This document shows, piece after piece, positions 1-6,102 of a stretch of DNA of 6,178 nt. Source of the stretch: an uncultured Acidobacteriota bacterium (GTDB taxonomy: Bacteria > Acidobacteriota > Blastocatellia > Pyrinomonadales > Pyrinomonadaceae); assembly GCA_946480545.1 (NCBI GenBank), contig CAMLKY010000133.1, positions 1 to 6,178 on the forward strand. Reading direction: 5' to 3'. The translations under genes were made by a program, and so were the position numbers. The stretch's first letter is position 1, and each line of letters begins with the position of its first letter. A model generated the notes under the pieces. The model was given only the letters and a program-made list of their open reading frames with translations. It had not been told where the DNA came from and made no database searches.

Positions 1-879
1 CTGCAGCTTGAAGATATACGCCTTGCCGCCGATCGGGACCGCGTTCGTCATTCGGCCGACGCCAAACTGCGGATTCATGAATCCGTCGACGAGCTGAGGA
101 TAGTTCTGTCGAAGCTCTTCTTCGCTAAAGAAGCCGAGGTCACCGCCCTGGAACTTCGACGGGTCCTCACTGTATTCACGTGCGAGGGCCGCGAAGTCCG
201 ATCCGGGCTGCTGAAGCTTATTAAGGATCTCTTTCACGCGAAGATCACCCGAAGCCGCGTCGGTCGTTACATCGCCCTGACCGCTGTTGCTCGGGTCAAC
301 AACGATGGCAGCCAGACGCACTCCACGCTTCTTCACAAACATATCCGGGTTGCCGCGGAAAAATGCTTCGATCTCGGCTTCTTTCGGAGCCTCGATGCGA
401 CCGGTCACCTTATCGACGAGGGCCTTGATCGCCATACTACGACGCACCTTCTCGCGATATGACGCTTCGTCGAGACCGGCCTGTTTCATCTGACGATCAA
501 ACTCATCCGCAGAAAGACGGCTTTCCACTTTTTGCTTGTTCATCTCCGCCGCAACATCTTCGTCTTTGGGCACGACGCCTTCTTTTTCGGCCTTCTGGAA
601 CATCACCTCTTCTTCGATCAGGCTCTGCAGCACCTGCAGACGGGCAGCGGCTCTTTCAAGGTCGGACAACCTGCCCTCCTGACCCTTGGCCTGTTGTTTG
701 AATGCCCGTTCGACGTCTTCCATCTTGATCACCTTGCCGTTGACCGTTGCTGCGGTCGCGTTCGGATCGACTTCGCCTGCTGAGTTCGAGGCGGTACTCG
801 TTCCTCCGCACGCTCCGATCATCACGGCGACGCCGGCTAAAACCAATAAGGGAAGAACTTTGCTTTTTAACATTTGCAC
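1..879 (-). CDS. SurA/PpiC-like peptidyl-prolyl isomerase lipoprotein (C-terminus cut by window edge)
   Basis: The reading frame is open to the left edge; 293 codons are visible. From the chosen GTG start the protein has a lysine-containing n-region, a hydrophobic core and a lipobox IGAC with Cys24, so it should be a lipoprotein exported from the cytoplasm. Residues about 44-175 resemble a SurA N-terminal chaperone domain: ATVNGKVI, then charged helices with LQSLIEEEVMFQKAEKEG. A parvulin-type domain starts near residue 187 and includes FAALAREYSEDP (229-240) and GGDLGFF (245-251). The visible part ends in PIGGKAYIFKLQ, the usual last strand of that fold. The family helps outer-membrane and periplasmic proteins to fold. 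The histidine normally found in the first parvulin strand is replaced here by alanine (RLAAIVV), so isomerase activity is doubtful. Start choice: AAGGAG (plus-strand 891-896) lies 11 nt before GTG 879. ATG at 873 is 17 nt away, and ATG at 918 would put 13 extra residues before the signal peptide. Confidence 0.87.
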   Translation of the reverse strand, partial: MQMLKSKVLPLLVLAGVAVMIGACGGTSTASNSAGEVDPNATAATVNGKVIKMEDVERAFKQQAKGQEGRLSDLERAAARLQVLQSLIEEEVMFQKAEKEGVVPKDEDVAAEMNKQKVESRLSADEFDRQMKQAGLDEASYREKVRRSMAIKALVDKVTGRIEAPKEAEIEAFFRGNPDMFVKKRGVRLAAIVVDPSNSGQGDVTTDAASGDLRVKEILNKLQQPGSDFAALAREYSEDPSKFQGGDLGFFSEEELRQNYPQLVDGFMNPQFGVGRMTNAVPIGGKAYIFKLQ

Positions 880-890
880 TTTGGCTGCTA

Positions 891-896
891 CTCCTT
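891..896 (-). promoter_or_regulatory. Ribosome-binding site deciding the GTG start of the SurA-like lipoprotein
   Basis: On the minus strand this reads AAGGAG. It lies 11 nt before GTG (879-877) and 17 nt before the next in-frame ATG (873-871), which favours the GTG. The in-frame ATG at 918 would place this Shine-Dalgarno sequence inside the coding region. Confidence 0.55.
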
Positions 897-921
897 CGAA
901 AGTATCGTTCACTACCATTGC

Positions 922-951
922 TTGACTAAACCTTATCCCGTTTGCTATAAA
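922..951 (+). promoter_or_regulatory. Probable sigma70-type promoter of rpmB
   Basis: A -35 box TTGACT (922-927) is followed after 18 nt by a -10 box TATAAA (946-951). The -10 carries an extended TGn element just before it (TGC, 943-945). Transcription should start near 958, giving a leader of roughly 65 nt to the rpmB ATG. This is the best match to a primary-sigma promoter I found in the window. It was judged by eye and not tested. Confidence 0.6.
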
Positions 952-961
952 CTTTGTTTTT

Positions 962-978
962 GAGTTTTAGCTAAACTC
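962..978 (+). repeat. Short inverted repeat at the predicted 5' end of the rpmB transcript
   Basis: GAGTTT (962-967) and AAACTC (973-978) form a 6-bp inverted repeat around a 5-nt spacer, TAGCT. It lies just downstream of the predicted transcription start. It could be a 5'-end hairpin of the rpmB mRNA or an operator half-site pair. Being short and AT-rich, it could also be chance. Confidence 0.35.
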
Positions 979-1004
979 TTATACAGAACCTCAGTAGTTA
1001 GTTC

Positions 1005-1009
1005 GGAGG
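1005..1009 (+). promoter_or_regulatory. Ribosome-binding site of rpmB
   Basis: GGAGG lies 12 nt before the ATG at 1022. It is a strong core at the long end of normal spacing, and supports the start of this very short gene. Confidence 0.6.
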
Positions 1010-1021
1010 CACTTATCATAT

Positions 1022-1216
1022 ATGGCACAGAGATGCGACGTTTGCGGAAAAGGTCCGCAGTTTGGAAACAACGTTTCACACGCAAATAACAAAACTCGCA
1101 GACGATTCAATCCGAATCTGCAACCGGTTCGCGTCAAGCTACCCGCTGGCGGTAATGGTCGGATGAAGGTCTGCACTCGCTGTATCAAATCCGGTAAGAT
1201 CGTTAAAGCGGCTTAG
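1022..1216 (+). CDS. rpmB: Large-subunit ribosomal protein bL28
   Basis: This 64-residue basic protein is a component of the 50S subunit. The start [25 protein letters not shown]... is diagnostic of bL28, as are the [13 protein letters not shown] segment and the end [16 protein letters not shown]. Two cysteine pairs, C5/C8 and C51/C54, form the zinc-binding set of the Zn-containing (C+) version of the protein, so it is not one of the Cys-less paralogues made under zinc limitation. The length is normal for the family (about 60-80 residues). The gene stands alone on the plus strand, with its own promoter upstream and a strong terminator downstream. It is divergent from the SurA-like lipoprotein and convergent with ridA. 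There is no adjacent rpmG, so this is a single-gene transcription unit. Confidence 0.97.
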   Translation: MAQRCDVCGKGPQFGNNVSHANNKTRRRFNPNLQPVRVKLPAGGNGRMKVCTRCIKSGKIVKAA

Positions 1217-1240
1217 CGAGTTTGGTTAAACTTTATGACT

Positions 1241-1270
1241 AGCCGGATGCCTTAGGGCGTCCGGCTTTTT
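1241..1270 (+). terminator. Intrinsic terminator of rpmB
   Basis: An 11-bp stem is formed by 1241-1251 (AGCCGGATGCC) and 1256-1266 (GGCGTCCGGCT) with one G-T wobble. The loop is the tetranucleotide TTAG. The stem ends in a T-run (1266-1270), followed by a further T-rich stretch. Read on the minus strand the same hairpin lacks a U-tract, so it serves mainly rpmB. It fills the convergent gap to ridA. Confidence 0.85.
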
Positions 1271-1287
1271 GCTTTTCAAATTTCGCC

Positions 1288-1665
1288 TTAGACGAGAGCG
1301 ACACACTCGATCTCGACCCTCGCGTCCCGAGGTAATCGCGCAGCTTGTACCGTCGCCCTGGCCGGTTTATTGTCGCTAAAGTACCTGCCGTAAACCTCGT
1401 TCATCGCGGTGAAGTCACCCATATCCGCGAGGAAGACAGTCGTCTTAACCACTTTCCCGAGATCGGAGCCTCCGGCTTCCAAAACGGCCGAAAGGTTTTT
1501 CAGGACCTGCTCGGTCTGCTCCGCAACGTCATCCGAGACGAACTCGCCCGTCGCAGGATCGATCGGGATCTGACCCGAGCAAAACAACATCTCACCCGCC
1601 CGGATAGCCTGCGAGTAAGGACCGATCGCGGCCGGAGCCTTTTCTGTCGATATGATCTCTTTCAT
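1288..1665 (-). CDS. ridA: RidA family enamine/imine deaminase
   Basis: This 125-residue cytosolic protein belongs to the RidA (YjgF/YER057c/UK114) family. The family acts as a homotrimer that hydrolyses reactive 2-aminoacrylate and related imines released by PLP enzymes, protecting those enzymes. Family signatures are clear: [11 protein letters not shown] (10-20), [12 protein letters not shown], a KTTVFL strand, and [20 protein letters not shown] near the end. The residues known to matter in active RidA are present: Tyr17, Arg103 (equivalent to E. coli Arg105) and Glu118 (equivalent to Glu120). Deaminase activity is therefore likely. The start is ATG 1665, with AAAGG 10 nt upstream; a TTG directly before it is less likely. 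It follows spoT on the same strand with a 74-nt gap. The translation start is embedded in a terminator-like hairpin, so expression may be uncoupled from spoT or tuned. Confidence 0.95.
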   Translation of the reverse strand: MKEIISTEKAPAAIGPYSQAIRAGEMLFCSGQIPIDPATGEFVSDDVAEQTEQVLKNLSAVLEAGGSDLGKVVKTTVFLADMGDFTAMNEVYGRYFSDNKPARATVQAARLPRDARVEIECVALV

Positions 1666-1666
1666 C

Positions 1667-1704
1667 AAAAAATCGCCTTTCGGTAGCCGTTCAGCAAAAG
1701 GCGA
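1667..1704 (-). terminator. Terminator-like hairpin between spoT and ridA that contains the ridA ribosome-binding site
   Basis: On the minus strand TCGCCTTT (1704-1697) pairs perfectly with AAAGGCGA (1680-1673) around a 16-nt loop, followed at once by six T (1672-1667). This has the form of an intrinsic terminator for spoT. The downstream arm includes AAAGG, the only good Shine-Dalgarno sequence for ridA, and the T-run ends one base before the ridA ATG. The stem is AT-rich at its base and the loop is long, so termination may be partial. Confidence 0.55.
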
Positions 1705-1739
1705 ATGATAACAAACTAGGCTTTAAAAATAAAGTTTCG

Positions 1740-3947
1740 CTATGCGTTAACACGTTCGACGGCGATCACGCCGGGAACGTTGCCAATCGCACTGATGACT
1801 TTATCGAGATGCTTCTTGTCGAACACCTCAACCGTCACTTCGATCTGACCACGATCATCGCGCGAGACGATGGCCCTGGCATCCCGGATCCCGGTCTTGA
1901 TCTCGGCAATTGCATTCGTTATGCCGGCAAGCATACCGGTGCGGTTCTCGGTCGTGACGAGTATTCCGACCGATTGGATCTCGCTCTTCTCCGTCTTCGC
2001 CCAATCGACCTCAACGATCCGCTCCTTGTTGACCATCAACTGGGCCACGTTCTTGCATCGCTTGTTATGCACAACAATACCCTTTCCAAGCGAGATGTAG
2101 CCGATTATGTCCTCGCCGCGCAGCGGATTGCAGCACCGGGCACGGGTGGTCAGAAGATTGTCGATGCCTTTGACAATGATCGCGTCCTCGCCGAGCCCGA
2201 TAAGGCGCTTGACCGCTTTTACACCACTCTGTATACGCGTCTCTTTTCGTTTTTCAGGATCGAGCTCAGCGAACTTCTCGGCACCCAGGAATTTCGACAG
2301 CACGTTTCTCGGCAGGGTCTTGCCATACCCAATAGATGCGAGAAGGTCCTCCGGGCGACCCAATCCATACTCGTTCGCTATGCGCTTCATCTCGGCGTCG
2401 TTGTTGATGAGCTTTTTCGGCGCAACGCGGAACCTGTCGGCTTCTTTCTCCAGGAGCTTCCGGCCGATCTCGATCGAATCCGCTCGCTGCTGTTCCGAGA
2501 TCCAGTGACGGATCCGGTTCTTCGCTTTCGACGTTGTGACGTAGTTCAGCCAGTCGCGAGAGGGTTTCGAATTCGCCGTCGTCATGATCTCGACAACGTC
2601 ACCATTCTGCAGCTCGCTCTTTAGCGGAACGATCCGCCCGTTGATCTTCGCTCCGGTACACGTGTCGCCAACCTCAGAGTGGATCGCGTACGCAAAATCG
2701 ATAGGGCTCGCGCCTCGCGGAAGCTGAATGACCTTACCCATCGGCGTGAAGGTATAGACGTCCTTCGGGAAAAGGTCGAGCTTCAGGTTCTCAATAAAAT
2801 CTTCCGAGTCGGTATTCTGGTCGTTATCCTCGACAAGAGGCAGGAGCAGCTTCTCGACTGTCTTTCGCAGCTCATCGAGATTTCCTTCGTCGTCTTCAGA
2901 CCCGAGCTTACTTTCTTTGTATCGCCAATGTGCAGCGACGCCTTCCTCGGCGATGCGATGCATCTCCTCGGTCCTGATCTGCACCTCGAAGGCCTGACCG
3001 CCCTCACCGATCACCGACGTATGCAGCGACTGGTAAAGGTTGTCACGCGGGATCGCTATCCAATCCTTGAATCGCTCGGGAACCGGCGTCCAGAGGTCAT
3101 GAATAACGCTCAGGGCGAGATAACAATTCTTCTTCTCGTTAGTAGTGATGATCCGCGCCGCGATCAGGTCATAGACCTGCTCGATCATCAGCTTCTGCTT
3201 CTTCAGTTTCTTCCAAAGCGAATAGAGCCGTTTGACCCGACCCTGGACGGCGACAAACGGGACATCGTTCTCGGTGAGCTTTGCCTCGATGCTGCCCCTG
3301 ATCTTATCGAGGATCGCCTCGAGTTCCGGGCGGCGGGCATCGACCTCTTTCGCGAGCCGCCTATATTCGTCAGGATAGAGGTTCTGGAATGCCAGGTCTT
3401 CAAGCTCGCTCCGGAGTTTACCCATACCTAGCCGATGAGCGATCGGGGCATAGATATCAAGTGTCTCCTGTGAAATGCGTGCGCGTTTCTCAGGTTTGAG
3501 AAACTGCATCGTTCGCATGTTATGCAAACGGTCGGCGAGCTTGATCAGGACGACCCGGACATCGGTGATCATCGCGAGAACCATCTTGCGCACGTTCTCG
3601 GCCTGTTGCTTTTCCTTCGAGAGGTTGCTGATGTGGGCGATCTTCGTGAGGCCGTCGACGAGGAGCGTTATCTCGTCACCGAAGTAAGAACGGATCGTGT
3701 CGAGGTCAACAAGCGTGTCCTCGACGACATCATGCAGAAGCCCGGTCGAGACGCTGACTTCATCCAGACGCATGTCGGCCAGGATGTTCGCGACCTCAAG
3801 TGGGTGCACGAGATAGGGTTCGCCGGACGCACGCTTTTGCCCGCGATGATGAAGCGCAGAGAACATGTAGGCCCTGCGGATAAGCTCGGTGTCGGGCGTA
3901 GGCCGGTTAGACTCTACTTTCTCGATAATGTCTTCAATGCGGATCAT
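1740..3947 (-). CDS. spoT: Bifunctional-type (p)ppGpp synthetase/hydrolase, RelA/SpoT family
   Basis: This is a full-length long RSH protein (735 residues from ATG 3947) that controls the stringent-response alarmone (p)ppGpp in the cytoplasm. The N-terminal HD hydrolase is intact: QKR with Arg39, His48, the HDVVED motif 72-77, and Asp139 in LADRLHNMRT. Their spacing matches the Streptococcus Rel enzyme. The synthetase domain (about 230-345) has Asp260, RFKD (292-295, the RXKD charge type of bifunctional enzymes, unlike the EXDD of RelA), YQSLHT (305-310) and EVQIRT (321-326). A TGS domain lies at about 392-455. A Cys-rich element has Cys605-Cys606 and HNKRC ending at Cys631. A C-terminal ACT domain lies at about 660-733. 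Both activities are predicted to be functional. The substrates are GTP/GDP plus ATP for synthesis, and (p)ppGpp for hydrolysis. A TTG start at 3959 is possible but has its AGGA directly adjacent; the ATG has AGGA 12 nt upstream. ridA follows, a pairing seen in other bacteria. It could equally be named rel. Confidence 0.96.
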   Translation of the reverse strand: MIRIEDIIEKVESNRPTPDTELIRRAYMFSALHHRGQKRASGEPYLVHPLEVANILADMRLDEVSVSTGLLHDVVEDTLVDLDTIRSYFGDEITLLVDGLTKIAHISNLSKEKQQAENVRKMVLAMITDVRVVLIKLADRLHNMRTMQFLKPEKRARISQETLDIYAPIAHRLGMGKLRSELEDLAFQNLYPDEYRRLAKEVDARRPELEAILDKIRGSIEAKLTENDVPFVAVQGRVKRLYSLWKKLKKQKLMIEQVYDLIAARIITTNEKKNCYLALSVIHDLWTPVPERFKDWIAIPRDNLYQSLHTSVIGEGGQAFEVQIRTEEMHRIAEEGVAAHWRYKESKLGSEDDEGNLDELRKTVEKLLLPLVEDNDQNTDSEDFIENLKLDLFPKDVYTFTPMGKVIQLPRGASPIDFAYAIHSEVGDTCTGAKINGRIVPLKSELQNGDVVEIMTTANSKPSRDWLNYVTTSKAKNRIRHWISEQQRADSIEIGRKLLEKEADRFRVAPKKLINNDAEMKRIANEYGLGRPEDLLASIGYGKTLPRNVLSKFLGAEKFAELDPEKRKETRIQSGVKAVKRLIGLGEDAIIVKGIDNLLTTRARCCNPLRGEDIIGYISLGKGIVVHNKRCKNVAQLMVNKERIVEVDWAKTEKSEIQSVGILVTTENRTGMLAGITNAIAEIKTGIRDARAIVSRDDRGQIEVTVEVFDKKHLDKVISAIGNVPGVIAVERVNA

Positions 3948-4015
3948 TCCTTCGGCCAATCCTAATGATACATTCTAAGATGCAGCGTCTGCCACGTTTT
4001 ATTGCGTGCGAATAT

Positions 4016-4060
4016 CGCAAAGGCGATGCCCGACTTCTCGTCGAAACATCGCCTTTTGCG
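4016..4060 (-). terminator. Long hairpin between the TPR gene and spoT, possible terminator
   Basis: CGCAAAGGCGATG (4016-4028) is complementary to 4047-4060 except for one bulged T, giving about 13 bp. Inside it a second small stem pairs 4031-4034 with 4040-4043. It lies 20-64 nt after the TPR gene stop, where a terminator would be expected. No U-tract follows on either strand, so it may instead be an mRNA-stabilising element or a leader structure for spoT. Confidence 0.45.
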
Positions 4061-4079
4061 TAATCAATTGGGTACCTGG

Positions 4080-5042
4080 CTACTTCGCTGCGTTAGCGTT
4101 GGCATTCTCCGCCGCCTCAGCCGCAGCACGCCGGGCATCCATCTCGTCCTGTATCGCCTTGTCGACGTTACTCAGCTCCAGGAAGGCAGCGCGGCCGGCA
4201 TCAGCCTGGACCTTGAGATTATCGCGGTCGGCCGTCCGGCCTTCCATCTCGGCAAGTCTCATTGCCTGTGCGTCCAGACTCGCCTTATACGAGCGGACCG
4301 ATTCGAAGACCTTGAACAGATCGAGGTTCTCCCTGAGCTGCTGGTCGGAAGCGCCCTTAATGTCAAAATTCTTGGCGTTCTTGACTTCCGCCGGTTCGAG
4401 AGCAACAGCCTGATCGATAAGTTTGAGGCCGTCGGTGACGCACCCGCGCAACCGCTCAAGCTCTGCAGGATCTTCCGGCTTTACCCACTGGAAGACATCC
4501 TTTCCATCCTTCTTGACTGTCTTCTTCGTTTTCTCGGTGTCCGTGATCTCGTTCGCACAAGTGTTCTTTCTCGCGGCGAGCGAAGTCAATGCCTCGGCCC
4601 GGTACTGCGGCTCGATATCCGCCCTGTTCGAACGCTCGGTCACCCAGGCCTGCCACTCATCCGTTTTCTGGAGGTCGTTCAGGAGACTGGCGACAGCCTT
4701 GTACGAGCTCTGATCGTTCTTATCGAGCGCAAGCGCCTTCTTGTACGCCTCGATCGCTTCTTCGGCCAACTGACGCTCTTCACGATTACCGATGTACCGC
4801 GAATGAAGCGTGCGGGCAAGAAACACCTGAGCCGTCTTGCCCTCAAGCGTGGCTCCCTCAGGGTCGCGGGCCGCGGCCTTGCGGAACAGCTCTTCAGCCT
4901 CAGCAAACTTGCGTTCCTTGTAGGCGACGGATCCGTCGACAAGATTCTTTCTGGATAGAATCCGGTTGAAATATGAGCAGTTCGCCGTGAATACGACGGT
5001 CAGAAGAATTAATACAAAAACCCCTAAACGAGAAGATCTCAT
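4080..5042 (-). CDS. TPR-containing putative lipoprotein
   Basis: This 320-residue exported protein follows the exb genes. From ATG 5042 the N-terminus MRSSR plus the hydrophobic LGVFVLILLTVVF is a signal peptide ending at TANC with Cys22. The cysteine suggests lipidation, but Asn at -1 and Thr at -3 are poor for a lipobox, so it may instead stay as an N-terminal anchor. Residues about 36-65 (AYKERKFAEAEELFRKAAARDP) form a clear TPR, and about 90-125 (AEEAIEAYKKALALDKND) a second. The middle carries two isolated cysteines, Cys162 and Cys201, possibly a disulfide pair. The C-terminal third is charged and helical and ends in an Ala/Asn-rich tail. TPR proteins are scaffolds, so a role as a periplasmic partner of the ExbB/ExbD complex is plausible from position only. 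Start choice: GGAG (5049-5052) lies 6 nt before ATG 5042, whereas ATG 5054 has no recognisable site. No enzymatic motif is seen. Confidence 0.85.
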   Translation of the reverse strand: MRSSRLGVFVLILLTVVFTANCSYFNRILSRKNLVDGSVAYKERKFAEAEELFRKAAARDPEGATLEGKTAQVFLARTLHSRYIGNREERQLAEEAIEAYKKALALDKNDQSSYKAVASLLNDLQKTDEWQAWVTERSNRADIEPQYRAEALTSLAARKNTCANEITDTEKTKKTVKKDGKDVFQWVKPEDPAELERLRGCVTDGLKLIDQAVALEPAEVKNAKNFDIKGASDQQLRENLDLFKVFESVRSYKASLDAQAMRLAEMEGRTADRDNLKVQADAGRAAFLELSNVDKAIQDEMDARRAAAEAAENANANAAK

Positions 5043-5048
5043 TTTCGA

Positions 5049-5052
5049 CTCC
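5049..5052 (-). promoter_or_regulatory. Ribosome-binding site deciding the start of the TPR lipoprotein
   Basis: GGAG on the minus strand lies 6 nt upstream of ATG 5042. The in-frame ATG at 5054 overlaps this site and has no purine-rich element before it, only CCGCC-type sequence. This supports the shorter protein, which begins directly with its signal peptide. Confidence 0.55.
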
Positions 5053-5068
5053 ATATCGAAGGCGGCGG

Positions 5069-5099
5069 AAAAATTAGGCCGCTGTCACAACCAGCGGCC
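5069..5099 (-). terminator. Intrinsic terminator between exbD copy 2 and the TPR lipoprotein gene
   Basis: On the minus strand GGCCGCTG (5099-5092) pairs perfectly with CAGCGGCC (5084-5077) around the 7-nt loop GTTGTGA, followed by TAATTTTT (5076-5069). The stem is GC-rich and the T-run good. It begins 13 nt after the exbD stop codon. Only about 26 nt separate its T-run from the TPR gene start, which is too short for a conventional promoter. It probably acts as an attenuator inside an operon. Confidence 0.75.
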
Positions 5100-5112
5100 C
5101 GTCCGGCGCCAT

Positions 5113-5589
<477 letters not shown>

Positions 5590-5622
5590 ACTCTTTCTCC
5601 CGCCCCGGTGTGGGGGCTGACT

Positions 5623-6048
5623 TTAACTTTCCGGTGCTGCTGTCCCCTTCTTCCTATCGGCGACCAAACCGATCTTATCGATATCCTGTTTCCGGATCGT
5701 GTCGATGGCCTGGACCACGGTGCCGTAGTTCACGTTGACACCGCTTTTGATGTAGACGATACGCTTGTCCGGCGCCTTGTCCTTCATCATCGTTTTGATC
5801 TTTTCACCAAGGGCGGTGATCGGAAACGGATCTTTGCCGATATAAAAGTTGTTGTCGTCGGGTATCGAGATCACTACGGAGGTGTCCTTCGTGATCTCGG
5901 AGTCTTCTTCAGGAGTGTTCATCTCCTTCGGAATATTTACCGGTGTGACGATCATGAAGATGATCAAAAGCACCAGCATGACATCTACCATCGGAGTTAC
6001 ATTGATCTCCGAGTTATATTCGCTGGTTCCACCAACCGATGCTCCCAT
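5623..6048 (-). CDS. exbD: ExbD/TolR family biopolymer transport protein, first copy
   Basis: This 141-residue ExbD/TolR family protein has one transmembrane helix, MVDVMLVLLIIFMIVTP (about 20-36), after the family motif EINVTP. Asp22 is the conserved channel aspartate. The periplasmic part has the short version of the fold: VVISIPDDNNFYIG, then IVYIKSGVNVNYGTVVQAIDTIRKQDIDKIGLVAD, and a basic tail ending KKGTAAPES. The acidic linker NTPEEDSEITKD (about 44-55) follows the membrane helix. It shares the N-terminal pattern with the second copy but differs through most of the periplasmic domain, so the two are old paralogues and not a recent duplication. Start: AAGGGAG (6059-6065) lies 10 nt before ATG 6048. 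It follows exbB by 44 nt and precedes the second copy by 33 nt, as expected for one operon coding for an ExbB-ExbD-ExbD motor. Confidence 0.94.
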   Translation of the reverse strand: MGASVGGTSEYNSEINVTPMVDVMLVLLIIFMIVTPVNIPKEMNTPEEDSEITKDTSVVISIPDDNNFYIGKDPFPITALGEKIKTMMKDKAPDKRIVYIKSGVNVNYGTVVQAIDTIRKQDIDKIGLVADRKKGTAAPES

Positions 6049-6076
6049 AGCAGTTTATCTCCCTTGTAATACTTGA

Positions 6077-6102
6077 GAGAGGCTGGCCCGGCCTAGCCTC
6101 TC
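6077..6102 (-). other. Stable hairpin over the exbB stop codon
   Basis: On the minus strand GAGAGGCT (6102-6095) pairs perfectly with AGCCTCTC (6084-6077) around a 10-nt GC-rich loop. The exbB stop codon (6095-6093) lies at the top of the stem. No T-run follows, so it does not look like an intrinsic terminator. It sits 12 nt before the Shine-Dalgarno sequence of the first exbD, a position suited to tuning mRNA stability or the exbB:exbD ratio. Confidence 0.5.

Noticed and set aside
287..929. Several short plus-strand frames opposite the SurA-like gene
   Set aside because: They overlap the continuous minus-strand frame that has a signal peptide and parvulin motifs. They overlap one another in different frames and show no domain.
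991..1188. 65-codon minus-strand frame overlapping rpmB
   Set aside because: It is antisense to bL28, which is certain from its cysteine pairs and sequence; there is no support for the opposite frame.
1241..1270. Reading the rpmB terminator as bidirectional, serving ridA too
   Set aside because: On the minus strand the stem is followed by AGTCATAAAG with no T-run, so I assign it to rpmB only. Some effect on ridA transcripts cannot be excluded.
1809..2624. Long plus-strand open frame (271 codons) opposite spoT
   Set aside because: It is antisense to the intact, well-conserved spoT frame, which explains the region fully. Its translation is low in recognisable motifs and rich in Arg/Leu, as expected of a shadow frame in GC-rich coding DNA.
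2679..3431. Second long plus-strand frame (250 codons) opposite spoT
   Set aside because: It lies opposite the synthetase and hydrolase region of spoT, has no credible ribosome-binding site and no recognisable domain.
4002..4958. 318-codon plus-strand frame opposite the TPR lipoprotein gene
   Set aside because: The minus-strand frame has a signal peptide, a good ribosome-binding site and TPR motifs. The plus-strand frame has none of these and would begin beside the 4016-4060 hairpin without a start signal.
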